Of a stretch of 64,000 nucleotides of DNA, positions 34,461-43,621 are shown one piece after another. Made by a program: the position numbers and the translations under genes. The notes beneath the pieces are model-generated. The model had not been told where the DNA came from. It made no database searches and saw only the letters and a program-made list of their open reading frames with translations. Source of the stretch: Massilia antarctica (GTDB lineage Bacteria; Pseudomonadota; Gammaproteobacteria; Burkholderiales; Burkholderiaceae_D); assembly GCF_015689335.1 (NCBI RefSeq), contig NZ_CP065053.1, forward strand, positions 4,960,001-5,024,000. Direction: 5' to 3'. The number at the start of each line of letters is the position of its first letter. The first letter of the stretch is position 1.

Positions 34461-35510
34461 GTGATATTAACTCCAACGCCGAATTCGGCGGATTTGCCCT
34501 TAGACCCCGATCTGGAGATCGACCTCGACGACGAGGCAGGCGACGAATACGTGCCTGCCGCCCCCGGCATCGACCTCTCCCCGATCCACCTTGAACTGAC
34601 GCCGGACGCTTGCGGCCACCGTCTGGACAAGGTCATTGCCGGCCTGGTTCCGCAATTTTCGCGCAGCCGCCTGCAACTGTGGTTCGAAGCCGGCCACGTG
34701 CTGGTCGACGGCAAACCCGCGCGCGGCAAAGACACCGCCTACGGCGACGAAGCGGTCGTCATCCTGCCACAAAGCGCGCCGGAAGACGAGGCCTACACGC
34801 CGGAAGCGATGGAACTGAACATCGTCTTCGAGGACGAGCATATCATCGTCATCAACAAACCGGCCGGTCTGGTCGTGCATCCGGGCGCCGGCAACTGGTC
34901 CGGGACCCTGCTCAACGGCTTGCTGCACCACTGCCCGCAACTGGCCGGCGTGCCGCGCGCGGGGATCGTGCACCGGCTCGACAAGGATACCAGCGGCCTG
35001 ATGGTGATCGGCAAAACCCTGGCGGCGCAAACCGACCTGGTGCGCCAATTGCAGGCGCGCAGCGTCAAGCGCGAGTACTTTGCGCTGGTCTGGGGCACGC
35101 CGCAACTGAGCAGCACCATCGACGCCTCGATGGGTCGCCACCCGAAAGACCGGGTCAAGATGGCTGTGTCGACCAATTTCTCGGCCAAGCCGGCCATTAC
35201 CCACTACCAGCGCATCGCCACCGGTATGTTGGACCGTCGTCCCGTCAGTTTGGTTCAATGCCAGCTCGAGACCGGCCGCACCCACCAGATCCGCGTGCAC
35301 ATGCTCTCGATCGGCTTCGCGCTGGTGGGCGACGCCGTGTACGGCAAGCAGCACCTGACGCCGGTCTTCCCGCGCCAGGCCCTGCAGGCGCGCCGTCTGG
35401 GCCTGGTGCATCCGGCCACGGGCGAGGACATGGAATGGATCGTGCCGCTGGCCGATGATTTCGCCGAGCTGATCGCACGCGCCGGCATCCCCGAGCCCGA
35501 GCAGGTGTGA
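34461..35510 (+). CDS. rluD: 23S rRNA pseudouridine synthase RluD
   Basis: 349 residues from a GTG at 34461. An acidic N-terminal tail is followed by an S4 domain (CGHRLDKVIAGLVPQFSRSR) and the RluA-type catalytic domain with the catalytic Asp in GIVHRLDKDTSGLMVIGKT. The FETGRTHQIRVH-type motif appears as CQLETGRTHQIRVHMLSIGF. It makes pseudouridines 1911, 1915 and 1917 in helix 69 of 23S rRNA. The pgeF start overlaps its stop. Confidence 0.95.
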   Translation: MILTPTPNSADLPLDPDLEIDLDDEAGDEYVPAAPGIDLSPIHLELTPDACGHRLDKVIAGLVPQFSRSRLQLWFEAGHVLVDGKPARGKDTAYGDEAVVILPQSAPEDEAYTPEAMELNIVFEDEHIIVINKPAGLVVHPGAGNWSGTLLNGLLHHCPQLAGVPRAGIVHRLDKDTSGLMVIGKTLAAQTDLVRQLQARSVKREYFALVWGTPQLSSTIDASMGRHPKDRVKMAVSTNFSAKPAITHYQRIATGMLDRRPVSLVQCQLETGRTHQIRVHMLSIGFALVGDAVYGKQHLTPVFPRQALQARRLGLVHPATGEDMEWIVPLADDFAELIARAGIPEPEQV

Positions 35511-36298
35511 TGCCTGGCGTGCATGTCATCGTGCCCGACTGGCCGGATATGCCGGCCGGGGTCAGGGCCATCGCCACCACCCGGCCCGGCGGCGTCAGCC
35601 CGGCGCCGTATGACGACGGGGCTGGCGGGGGCGGGCTGAACCTGGGCGACCATGTCGGCGACGATGCGGCGCTCGTAGGACTGAACCGGGCACGCCTGCG
35701 CCAGTCGCTGCCTTGTGAGCCGGCCTGGATGTCGCAGGTGCATGGGGTGGCCGTGGTCGACGCCGCCGGCGTGCAGCCGGGCCAGCCGGTGCCGGTGGGC
35801 GACGCCAGCATCGCCAAGGTCCCCGGCGTGGTGTGCGCCATCATGACGGCCGATTGCCTGCCGGTGCTGTTCGCGTCGAGGGACGGCAAGGTGGTGGGCG
35901 CCGCGCACGCGGGTTGGCGCGGGCTGGCCGCCGGGGTGTTGGGCGACACCGTGGCGGCCATGCGCGCGGCCGGTGCCGGCGAGATCACTGCCTGGCTGGG
36001 CCCGGCAATCGGTCCGGCCCGGTTCGAGGTCGGCCGCGACGTGGTCGATTGTTTTATTGCTGAGGCGGATGGCGCTGACGAGGAAAGCCAGAGCGCGCAG
36101 TGTTTCACGCCGTGTCCCGGGCGTCCGGGCAAGTATCTGGCCGATATCTACTGGCTGGCGCGCATCGCGCTGGCACGCGATAACGTGACGGATGTTTCCG
36201 GCGGCACCTATTGCACCGCCAGTGAGCCCGGCCGCTTTTATTCCTACCGCCGCGACCAGGTCACGGGCCGCCAGGCCAGCCTGATCTGGATCGAATGA
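35510..36298 (+). CDS. pgeF: Peptidoglycan editing factor PgeF (YfiH, laccase-domain)
   Basis: 262 residues from the ATG at 35510, whose A is the last base of the rluD stop. The zinc-binding signature of the YfiH family is present (MSQVHGVAVV, MTADCLPVLF, AAHAGWRGLAAGVL). These enzymes remove wrongly incorporated residues from peptidoglycan stems and also show purine nucleosidase or polyphenol oxidase activity in vitro. rluD-pgeF pairing is widespread in proteobacteria. Confidence 0.92.
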   Translation: MPGVHVIVPDWPDMPAGVRAIATTRPGGVSPAPYDDGAGGGGLNLGDHVGDDAALVGLNRARLRQSLPCEPAWMSQVHGVAVVDAAGVQPGQPVPVGDASIAKVPGVVCAIMTADCLPVLFASRDGKVVGAAHAGWRGLAAGVLGDTVAAMRAAGAGEITAWLGPAIGPARFEVGRDVVDCFIAEADGADEESQSAQCFTPCPGRPGKYLADIYWLARIALARDNVTDVSGGTYCTASEPGRFYSYRRDQVTGRQASLIWIE

Positions 36299-36309
36299 GG
36301 CCGGCGGCG

Positions 36310-36666
36310 CTAGTCGCTGCTGGAGCTGCTGTCGCTGCCGCCGCTGTCACTGCCGCCACTGTCACTGCTGTCGCTGCTGCCGCTATCGCCGCCGCCGGCG
36401 TCGCTGAAGTCGCTGGTATCGTGGCGGCGCGGCTCGTCGTCAGTGTGCTGGCCCGCGTTGCGTTCGCGCTGCGCGCGTGCGCGGCGCGCCTGTTCCTCTT
36501 TGTGTGCGATCTTCATGCGCCGCATCTTGGAGCCGGCGATGTACCAGACTATTGACAAAGGCAACACACAATAGCCCAAAAACGTCATAATCCCTGCGAC
36601 AATACTGTGCTCGGTAATTGCCATCAGGCCAACAACATAGATCCATGCAATAGCGACAAGCCACAT
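36310..36666 (-). CDS. Small membrane protein with Ser/Asp/Gly tail
   Basis: 118 residues from the ATG at 36666, preceded by AAGGAAAG. Two hydrophobic segments (MWLVAIAWIYVVGLMAI and IMTFLGYCVLPLSIVWYIAG) lead to a basic cytoplasmic stretch and a tail of about 30 residues made almost only of Ser, Asp and Gly. I do not recognise the family. It diverges from phaC with only 28 bp between start codons, so the phaC promoter must overlap its coding region or the reverse. Any link to PHA granules is speculation. Confidence 0.75.
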   Translation of the reverse strand: MWLVAIAWIYVVGLMAITEHSIVAGIMTFLGYCVLPLSIVWYIAGSKMRRMKIAHKEEQARRARAQRERNAGQHTDDEPRRHDTSDFSDAGGGDSGSSDSSDSGGSDSGGSDSSSSSD

Positions 36667-36694
36667 ACAACTTTCCTTGGAAAAGATTGAAACA

Positions 36695-38458
36695 ATGAAC
36701 GCAAACATGAATATGCCCGACCCGCAAGCGATGGCCTCCGCATGGATGGCGCAAATGACCGATCCGTCCGCCTGGCAGGCGATGTTCAAGGCGGCGCCGC
36801 TTGACGCCAGCCCCGTGGCCAACCTGCTCAAGGATGCCGGCGCGACCATCCCGCCGCAAGCGCTCGAATCGCTGCGCAACGATTACCTGCAAAAAGCAGC
36901 GGGATTGTGGCAGGAATTCCTGGCCGGGAAAACTCCCGCGCTCAGCGACCGCCGCTTTGCCGCCCCCGAATGGCTGTCGAATCCGATGTCCGCCTACAGT
37001 GCCGCATCATACCTGTTAAACGCCGAGTTTCTGACCGCCATGGCCGACGCCGTCGAGGCCGCCCCGCGCGAACAGCAAAAGATCCGTTTCGCCGTCCAGC
37101 AGATGGTTGACGCCATGTCGCCGGCCAATTTTCTGGCGACGAACCCGGAAGCCCAGCAAAAACTCATCGAAACCAAGGGCGAGAGCCTCACCCGCGGCCT
37201 GGCCAACATGCTGACGGACATGCAGAAAGGGCGCATTTCGCTGTCCGACGAGTCGGCGTTCGAGGTGGGCCGCAACGTGGCCACCACGCCGGGCCAGGTG
37301 GTGTTCGAAAACGAACTGTTCCAGCTGATCCAGTACACCCCGGCCACGCCGACCGTGCGCCAGGTGCCGCTGTTGATGATGCCGCCTTGCATCAATAAAT
37401 TCTATATTCTCGATTTGCAGCCGGAAAACTCGGTGGTGCGCTACGCGGTGGAGCAGGGCAATACCGTGTTCCTGGTGTCGTGGCGCAATCCGGACGCCTC
37501 GATGGGCACGACCACCTGGGACGATTACGTCGAGAACGGCGCGGTCAAGGCGATCGAGGTCACGCGCGCCATTTCCGGCTCCGACAAGGTCAATGCCTTC
37601 GGTTTCTGCGTCGGCGGCACCATCATGAGCACGGCGCTGGCGGTGCTGGCGGCGCGCGGCGAACAGCCGGCGGCCAGCCTGACTTTGCTGACCACCTTGC
37701 TCGACTTCCAGGACACGGGCGTGCTGGAAGTGTTCATCGACGAAACCCAGGTCGCCATGCGCGAACAAGCCCTGGCCAAGGGCGGACTGATGCCGGGACG
37801 CGACCTGGCCACGACCTTCTCGTCCTTGCGTCCGAACGACCTGGTGTGGAATTACGTGCAGTCGAACTATCTGAAGGGCAAGGAACCGCCGCCGTTCGAT
37901 TTGCTGTACTGGAATTCCGACAGCACCAACCTGCCAGGGCCGATGTTTTGCTGGTACTTGCGCAATACCTACCTGGAAAACAGCCTCAAGGTGCCGGGCA
38001 AGCTGACCGTGGCCGGGGCGAAGGTCGACCTGGGCGCGATCGAGGCGCCGGTGTTCGTCTACGGTTCCAGGGAAGACCACATTGTTCCCTGGAGCGCCGC
38101 GTATGGCTCGATGCACATTCTCAACCCAAGGAATGCCCAGGCAAACCGGTTTGTGATGGGGGCGTCCGGGCACATTGCCGGCGTCATCAACCCGGCCTCG
38201 AAGAACAAGCGCAGTTACTGGACCAATGACCAGCCCCCCGCTGGCAAAGGCAAGAGCAAGGCCAAGGCCAGTGTCGCGCCGGCGCAGGAATGGCTGGATG
38301 GCGCGACCGAGCACAAGGGCAGCTGGTGGCCGGGATGGGCGGCTTTCCTGGCTGACCATGGCGGCAAGCAGGTCAAGGCGCCGGCCAAGGCGGGCAGCAA
38401 GGCCTACCCGCCGATCGAGCCGGCGCCGGGGCGTTACGTCAAGGTCCGGGCGGACTGA
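36695..38458 (+). CDS. phaC: Class I poly(3-hydroxyalkanoate) synthase PhaC
   Basis: 587 residues from the ATG at 36695. An N-terminal PhaC_N domain (~90-260) is followed by the alpha/beta hydrolase core. The lipase-like box is GFCVGG, with the catalytic Cys acylated during polymerisation. Catalytic Asp (YGSREDHIVPW region) and His (ASGHIAGVINP) are visible. The size fits class I enzymes, which polymerise short-chain 3-hydroxyacyl-CoA. It is followed by a terminator and phaR. No phaA or phaB is next to it. Confidence 0.96.
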   Translation: MNANMNMPDPQAMASAWMAQMTDPSAWQAMFKAAPLDASPVANLLKDAGATIPPQALESLRNDYLQKAAGLWQEFLAGKTPALSDRRFAAPEWLSNPMSAYSAASYLLNAEFLTAMADAVEAAPREQQKIRFAVQQMVDAMSPANFLATNPEAQQKLIETKGESLTRGLANMLTDMQKGRISLSDESAFEVGRNVATTPGQVVFENELFQLIQYTPATPTVRQVPLLMMPPCINKFYILDLQPENSVVRYAVEQGNTVFLVSWRNPDASMGTTTWDDYVENGAVKAIEVTRAISGSDKVNAFGFCVGGTIMSTALAVLAARGEQPAASLTLLTTLLDFQDTGVLEVFIDETQVAMREQALAKGGLMPGRDLATTFSSLRPNDLVWNYVQSNYLKGKEPPPFDLLYWNSDSTNLPGPMFCWYLRNTYLENSLKVPGKLTVAGAKVDLGAIEAPVFVYGSREDHIVPWSAAYGSMHILNPRNAQANRFVMGASGHIAGVINPASKNKRSYWTNDQPPAGKGKSKAKASVAPAQEWLDGATEHKGSWWPGWAAFLADHGGKQVKAPAKAGSKAYPPIEPAPGRYVKVRAD

Positions 38459-38569
38459 GGCGGGCAATGGGACGGGGCAATGGGGGTTGCCCTGTACCTA
38501 TGATTTGGGTGCGGCGCACTATTTGCTGCACGCGGCCCGGTAAAGTGGTATTTTTGCGAATATCCACTC

Positions 38570-38575
38570 TATAAT
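38570..38575 (+). promoter_or_regulatory. Isolated perfect -10 (TATAAT) upstream of phaR
   Basis: TATAAT at 38570-38575 has no good -35. Transcription from it would start near 38582 and meet the terminator at 38598-38621 after about 40 nt. It could be a phaR promoter with an attenuator, or a short RNA promoter. Confidence 0.4.
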
Positions 38576-38597
38576 GCAAAAAGTAGGCGTGTCAGGA

Positions 38598-38621
38598 GCG
38601 GACCTCAGTCCGCTTTTTTTT
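38598..38621 (+). terminator. Intrinsic terminator between phaC and phaR
   Basis: Stem GCGGAC/GTCCGC (38598-38603, 38608-38613) with loop CTCA is followed by eight T. It ends the phaC transcript or attenuates a transcript from the TATAAT at 38570. The phaR start is 47 bp downstream. Confidence 0.88.
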
Positions 38622-38667
38622 CGTGATCAGTCAACATGCGCTGCGGCGCAATAAGTGGAACCTTGAG

Positions 38668-39222
38668 ATGAGTAGTGCAAAAAAGAGTACGGAACGCCTG
38701 ATCAAGAAGTACCCGAATCGTCGTCTGTACGATACCCAGACCAGTTCGTATATCACCCTGACGGACGTCAAGCAGCTGGTGCTCGACGCGGATGAATTCA
38801 CCGTGATCGACGCCAAGACGAGCGAAGACCTGACCCGCAGCATCCTGCTCCAGATCATCCTGGAAGAGGAAGCGAACGGCGCGCCGATGTTTTCCAGCGG
38901 CGTGCTGTCGCAAATCATCCGCTATTACGGCCATGCCATGCAGGGGATGATGGGCTCTTACCTGGAGAAAAATGTCCAGGCTTTCACGGATATCCAGAAC
39001 AAGTTCACCACCGGCCAGACCGGGGCGTTCGAGGGGAAGCCGTTCAGTCCTGAAATGTGGACCCAGTTCATGAATGTGCAGGGACCGATGATGCAAGGGA
39101 TGATGAATAACTACATCGACCAGAGCAAAAACCTGTTCGTGCAGATGCAGGAACAGATGCAAAACCAGAGCAAGAGCATTTTTGGGGCGGCGTTTCCGTT
39201 TCCGCCGGTGGAGAAGAAGTAA
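38668..39222 (+). CDS. phaR: PHA synthesis repressor PhaR
   Basis: 184 residues from the ATG at 38668. The N-terminal PHB/PHA accumulation regulator DNA-binding domain starts LIKKYPNRRLYDTQTSSYIT, the hallmark of PhaR. A C-terminal half rich in Met and Gln (MQGMMNNYIDQSKNLFVQMQEQMQ) fits the granule-binding part. PhaR binds nascent PHB granules and represses phasin genes. A TTG-start extension to 38623 begins in the terminator and is rejected. Confidence 0.96.
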   Translation: MSSAKKSTERLIKKYPNRRLYDTQTSSYITLTDVKQLVLDADEFTVIDAKTSEDLTRSILLQIILEEEANGAPMFSSGVLSQIIRYYGHAMQGMMGSYLEKNVQAFTDIQNKFTTGQTGAFEGKPFSPEMWTQFMNVQGPMMQGMMNNYIDQSKNLFVQMQEQMQNQSKSIFGAAFPFPPVEKK

Positions 39223-39287
39223 TCTCTAGCTCGCTACTTTTCCTGTAGCCGTTCGCGTTACCAGAGCGTCGTTCCCACCACCGACCT

Positions 39288-39389
39288 CGTCGTCCCCGCG
39301 CCAAGGCGGCACTCGGCGGGGACCCAAGTTCATCGAGCCGCCGGCGTCTACAGTACGAACTTGGGTTCCCGCCTTCGCGGGAACGACGG
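39288..39389. repeat. REP-like nested inverted repeat
   Basis: Outer arms CGTCGTCCCCGCG (39288-39300) and CGCGGGAACGACG (39376-39388) enclose inner arms around GGACCCAAGTTC and GAACTTGGGTTCC. This is the same nested design as the element at 9546 and shares its centre GCCAAGGCGGCACTCGG with 33422. It fills much of the 257-bp phaR-rimO gap. Confidence 0.78.
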
Positions 39390-39479
39390 AGCTCGTGCGC
39401 AGCGGCAACGCCTAAACCACCAACTCCCCGCCCCAAACAGGTATAATCGCAGATTACCCTGCCTTATTGTGCCTCCAAC

Positions 39480-40859
39480 ATGTCCGAACTTCGTCGTATT
39501 CCCCTTCCTGGTGCCGCTCCAAAAGTCGGCTTTGTCTCGCTCGGTTGCCCTAAGGCGCTGGTCGACTCCGAACAGATCCTGACCCAGCTGCGCGCCGAAG
39601 GTTACGAAACCGCCAAGTCGTACGAAGGCGCGGACCTGGTCATCGTCAACACCTGCGGCTTCATCGATGCCGCCGTCCAGGAATCGCTCGACGCCATCGG
39701 CGAAGCGCTGGCCGAAAACGGCCGCGTTATCGTCACCGGCTGCCTCGGCGCCAAAAAAGATGCTGCCGGCGACGACATCATCATGAAAGTGCACCCGAAA
39801 GTGCTGGCCGTCACCGGCCCTCACGCTCTCGGCGAAGTCATGGACTCGGTCCACCTGCACCTGCCCAAGCCGCATGAACCCTTCTTCGACCTGGTGCCGG
39901 CGCAAGGCATCAAGTTGACCCCGAAGCATTACGCTTACCTCAAGATTTCCGAAGGCTGCAATCACCGTTGCAGTTTTTGCATCATTCCATCGATGCGCGG
40001 CGACCTCGTTTCGCGCCCGATCGCCGACCTGATGCTGGAAGCCGAAAACCTGTTCAAGGCCGGCGTCAAGGAATTGCTGGTCATCTCGCAGGACACCAGC
40101 GCCTACGGCGTCGACGTCAAGTTCCGCTCCGGTTTCTGGAACGGCCGTCCGGTCAAGACCCACATGACGCAACTGGTCGAAGCGCTGGGCCAGCTGGCCG
40201 CGCAGTTCGGCGCCTGGGTGCGCCTGCACTATGTGTATCCGTATCCGCATGTCGACCAGATCATCCCGATGATGAGCGGCGGCTCGGTCCTGCCTTACCT
40301 CGACATTCCGATGCAGCACGCCCATCCGGACGTACTCAAGCGCATGAAGCGTCCGGCCAGCGGCGAGAAAAACCTCGACCGCATCCAGACCTGGCGCGCC
40401 ATGAATCCGGACCTGACGATCCGCTCGACCTTCATCGCTGGCTTCCCGGGCGAAACCGAGGCCGAATTCGAATACCTGCTGGACTTCCTCAAGGAAGCCC
40501 AGATCGACCGCCTCGGTTGCTTCGCGTATTCGCCGGTGGAAGGCGCTACCGCCAACTTGCTGGACAATCCGGTGCCGGAAGAAGTGCGCGAAGAACGCCG
40601 TGGCCGCGTCATGCTGCTGCAGGAAGAAATCTCGGCCAAGCGCCTGCAGGCCAAGGTCGGCAAGACCATGCGCGTGCTGGTCGACGAAGTCGGCGGCAAG
40701 GAAGCCATCGGCCGCTCGTGGGCCGATGCGCCCGAAATCGACGGCGTGGTGCACATCAAGCGCTCGCTGGTGCCGGGCAAAAAGCTGACCGTCGGCGAAT
40801 TCGCCGAGGTTACCATCACCGCCGCCGACGCCCACGATCTCTGGGCCTCGGTGGTCTAG
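39480..40859 (+). CDS. rimO: Ribosomal protein uS12 methylthiotransferase RimO
   Basis: 459 residues. The N-terminal UPF0004 domain ([32 protein letters not shown] and [10 protein letters not shown]) supplies three Cys for one iron-sulfur cluster. The radical SAM domain carries CNHRCSFC for the second. A C-terminal TRAM domain (~390-459) binds RNA. The [12 protein letters not shown] and [14 protein letters not shown] motifs distinguish RimO from MiaB. It adds a methylthio group to Asp89 of S12. Confidence 0.97.
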   Translation: MSELRRIPLPGAAPKVGFVSLGCPKALVDSEQILTQLRAEGYETAKSYEGADLVIVNTCGFIDAAVQESLDAIGEALAENGRVIVTGCLGAKKDAAGDDIIMKVHPKVLAVTGPHALGEVMDSVHLHLPKPHEPFFDLVPAQGIKLTPKHYAYLKISEGCNHRCSFCIIPSMRGDLVSRPIADLMLEAENLFKAGVKELLVISQDTSAYGVDVKFRSGFWNGRPVKTHMTQLVEALGQLAAQFGAWVRLHYVYPYPHVDQIIPMMSGGSVLPYLDIPMQHAHPDVLKRMKRPASGEKNLDRIQTWRAMNPDLTIRSTFIAGFPGETEAEFEYLLDFLKEAQIDRLGCFAYSPVEGATANLLDNPVPEEVREERRGRVMLLQEEISAKRLQAKVGKTMRVLVDEVGGKEAIGRSWADAPEIDGVVHIKRSLVPGKKLTVGEFAEVTITAADAHDLWASVV

Positions 40860-40921
40860 TTCATCACGGCTGGCACGGCCGCACCGGTGGCCGCGCTGGC
40901 CACCGGAAAGAGCGCCAGCCG

Positions 40922-42082
40922 ATGAAAATTTCCCCCCAGACCCAACTGATTCATCACGCCTACGAGCCGCCCGCCGGCTTCGCGGCGTTTCCCACCCCGA
41001 TCCATCACGCCTCGACGGTCCTGTTCAAGGATGTCGCGGCCATGCGTTCGGGCGACTGGAAAGACAAGAGCGCCTACACCTACGGCCTGCACGGCACGCC
41101 GACCACCTTCACCCTGGAAGCGCGCCTGGCCGCCATCGAAGACGGCCAGTTCTGCCTGCTGGCGCCGAGCGGGCTGGCGGCCATCGCCATGGTCGATTTT
41201 GCGCTGCTCAAAAGCGGTGACGACGTGCTGTTGCCCGATAACGTGTACAACCCGAACCGCGAACTGGGCCGCTGGCTCAGCGCCGATTTCGGCATTACCG
41301 CGCGCTATTACGATCCGATGATCGGGGCCGGCATTGCACAGTTGATGCAGCCGAATACGAAACTGGTCTGGACCGAGGCGCCCGGATCGGTCTCGATGGA
41401 AGTGCCGGATCTGCCGGCGATTTGCAAGGCGGCGCATGCCGCGGGCGCGCTGGTGGCGCTGGATAACACCTGGTCCGCCGGGCTGGCGCTGCGCGGCTTC
41501 GAGCATGGCGTCGACATCATCATGCAGGCGCTGACCAAATACCAGTCGGGCGGCTCGGATGTGCTGATGGGCGCCGTGATCACGCGCGAGCGTGCGCTCA
41601 ACGACCGCATCGCAATGGCGCACATGCGCCTGGGGCTGGGCGTGAGCGCCGATGATGCTTACCTGGTGCTGCGCGGGCTATCGAGCATGAAGCTGCGCTT
41701 CGAGGCGCACGACGCGGCGGCCCGCAAAGTGGCGCACTGGCTCAAATCGCGCCCGGAGATTGCGCGGGTGCTGCATCCGGCCCTGGCCGATTGTCCGGGG
41801 CATGAGCTCTGGAAGCGCGACTTTACCGGCGCGGGCGGCCTGTTCTCGGTGGTGTTCGATGCGCGCTACAGCGAGGAGCAGACCGACCGTTTCGTCGACA
41901 GCCTGGCTTTGTTCGGCATCGGATACAGCTGGGGCGGCGCGAACAGCCTGGTGATGCCGTACCGGATGCAGGCGATGCGCAAGGACTGGAAGGATGCCGG
42001 GGTGCTGGTGCGCTTCAATATCGGGCTGGAAGATGCCGATGATCTGATTGCCGACCTGGCGCAGGGGCTGGCGCGGCTGTAA
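40922..42082 (+). CDS. metC: Cystathionine beta-lyase
   Basis: 386 residues, Cys/Met metabolism PLP family. Conserved are the YTYGLHGTPTTFTLEARLA start region, APSGLAAIAMVDFALLKSGD, the Asp of ALDNTWSAGL and the Schiff-base Lys in MQALTKYQSGGSDVLMG. It cleaves cystathionine to homocysteine, pyruvate and ammonia in methionine synthesis. The VLMG after the Lys and the AGL region resemble MetC more than MetB. It starts 62 bp after rimO. Confidence 0.92.
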   Translation: MKISPQTQLIHHAYEPPAGFAAFPTPIHHASTVLFKDVAAMRSGDWKDKSAYTYGLHGTPTTFTLEARLAAIEDGQFCLLAPSGLAAIAMVDFALLKSGDDVLLPDNVYNPNRELGRWLSADFGITARYYDPMIGAGIAQLMQPNTKLVWTEAPGSVSMEVPDLPAICKAAHAAGALVALDNTWSAGLALRGFEHGVDIIMQALTKYQSGGSDVLMGAVITRERALNDRIAMAHMRLGLGVSADDAYLVLRGLSSMKLRFEAHDAAARKVAHWLKSRPEIARVLHPALADCPGHELWKRDFTGAGGLFSVVFDARYSEEQTDRFVDSLALFGIGYSWGGANSLVMPYRMQAMRKDWKDAGVLVRFNIGLEDADDLIADLAQGLARL

Positions 42083-42142
42083 GCCCTTGACCTTCCCGTC
42101 GCTACCCCCGTTGGCTCTGTCAATGCCAGAGGCGGCTCCCTC

Positions 42143-42703
42143 TTGAACTGGAAGCATATGCGACGTTTCATTGGCTTGTTTGTGCTTATCTTGTGTGGCT
42201 TGAGTATCTGGCTGCTCGGACCCTATCTGTTCCTCCCAAGTGGCACCACGACCATTAGTTGGCTGTATGCCGCTGACACATTTCACCAGTGTTCCCGTGA
42301 GGTCCCCGAGGCATCCGGTGACTATTGGATACCAACCGCTGAACAAATCCTTGATCTGGAAATGCAGATGATCAGGGTGATGTCCCAACGGGAGCAGGCC
42401 GGCCTGAGATTGCCGTATCCTGGCACGCGCTTCAACGGTCAGTATATTGGCTTCACGCGCCATGGTGCACGGTACATCTATGGGAATTTTTTCCCCAGTT
42501 ATGAGGTCGGCGAACAGCGCTGGACGGCCGACTGGGCGCCTTTTGAAAGGCCCGTGATTGTGTGTGACGGTGGCCGCAATTTCTGGGGAATTGTCTATGA
42601 CGTGCGGACCAAGCAGGTCGAACAACCGATCTTCAACGGCCCCGCTGACGGGGTCTATCCCGACATTCAAGTACGAAAACCGTCAACAGCGGTTGCGAAC
42701 TGA
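42143..42703 (+). CDS. Membrane-anchored protein of unknown function
   Basis: 186 residues from a TTG at 42143, which has AGAGG at suitable distance. An ATG at 42158 is the alternative. A single N-terminal helix (FIGLFVLILCGLSIWLLGPYLFL) is followed by a ~150-residue presumably periplasmic domain with no recognised motif (YWIPTAEQILDLEMQM, RFNGQYIGFTRHGARYIYG). I do not recognise the family. It has lower GC than its left neighbours and borders the decayed IS, so it is part of an accessory patch. Confidence 0.7.
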   Translation: MNWKHMRRFIGLFVLILCGLSIWLLGPYLFLPSGTTTISWLYAADTFHQCSREVPEASGDYWIPTAEQILDLEMQMIRVMSQREQAGLRLPYPGTRFNGQYIGFTRHGARYIYGNFFPSYEVGEQRWTADWAPFERPVIVCDGGRNFWGIVYDVRTKQVEQPIFNGPADGVYPDIQVRKPSTAVAN

Positions 42704-43525
42704 TACACCGATTCGAGAAGATGGCCGCTGTGCGGCGCGGCCTTGAAACCCCAAGAGTATCCTGTTCGTATTCTGAGCGTATGCAGCCCCTATCCCATCC
42801 AGCGTCCGGAAAACCGCCTTGGAACGAAAGCACCAACAAGAAACGGTCATGGGCCGCGTGTGCCAACGCCATCGGCCCAGCCTTTCGCGTGACTCGACGC
42901 CGTAGCCTGCGATCCGTGCTGAGATTCCTCGCCGGCGCAGCCAGGCCCAATGTGCTCTGGAAGCGCAGGCTCGGTCGGCATGTAGCTTACCTGGACGTTT
43001 GCGCGCGCGGCCGGATAGCCCTTTAACAGCCGGAATCGATTCTGGGAGAGGGATGAGCATGCGCGAATCATGGACCTGCGCGCCTGTGATTTGGGCTGCC
43101 AGCGGCAGTCCACGCTGATCTACCAGCACATGGTGTTTGCAGCCGAGCTTGCCGCGATCAGTCGGGTTTCGGCCAGTATGCTCGCCACCAGCCGGTGCCG
43201 GTACGCTGGCTGCGTCAATGCAGGCTCGATCCGACATGATTTGGTCATACTCTTGGAGTCGCCGCAGCACCGCCTCGTGGACGCTCTGCCAAACACCTGC
43301 TCGCATCCATTTGTGAAGGCGACGCCAGCACGTCATGCCGATCCCGCACCCGAGCTCACGCGGCAGGTACTCCCGAGGTAGTCCGGTTCTGAGGACAAAC
43401 AGGATTCCCGTCAGGGTTGCATGATCGTTGATGCGCGGTCGCCCACCTTTCGGGGATCTACTGTGAGTTGGAAGATGAGCTTCCATAAGCGGCCAAAGGT
43501 CTTCGGGAAGAAGGGCTTGAGCCAT
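42683..43525 (-). pseudogene. Decayed IS5-family transposase
   Basis: The frame from the ATG at 43525 begins MAQALLPEDLWPLMEAHLPT and has the IS5-type N-terminal and DDE core (RACIDAASVPAP for the first Asp, KLHADRACASRAHWAW for the second). After ERLGRWRW the frame departs from the family. The expected VVERT-type segment with the catalytic Glu is missing, and a family-like HDRFLLVL appears in another frame, pointing to a 1-bp frameshift plus substitutions. The predicted protein is therefore probably inactive. Confidence 0.75.
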
Positions 43526-43560
43526 GGCATCGGTCTGTCTGCGAATACGGCCGTCATCTT
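42718..43560 (-). mobile_element. IS5-type insertion sequence, degenerate, ~843 bp
   Basis: The ends are AAGATG at 42718 and CATCTT at 43555, imperfect inverted repeats that enclose one transposase gene. The size fits compact IS5 family members with a single gene. I could not find a convincing target duplication, so the boundaries are approximate. Confidence 0.6.
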
Positions 43561-43621
43561 AGCGCGCGGACCGCGGGCACGTACGACAGTTTCCACCCCA
43601 TGGCAGACGCTCGATCTGCCG

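Noticed and set aside
42121..42160. Choosing the ATG at 42158 for the membrane-anchored protein
   Set aside because: It has only a very close GGAAG, while the TTG at 42143 has a better placed AGAGG. I kept the TTG start with reduced confidence.
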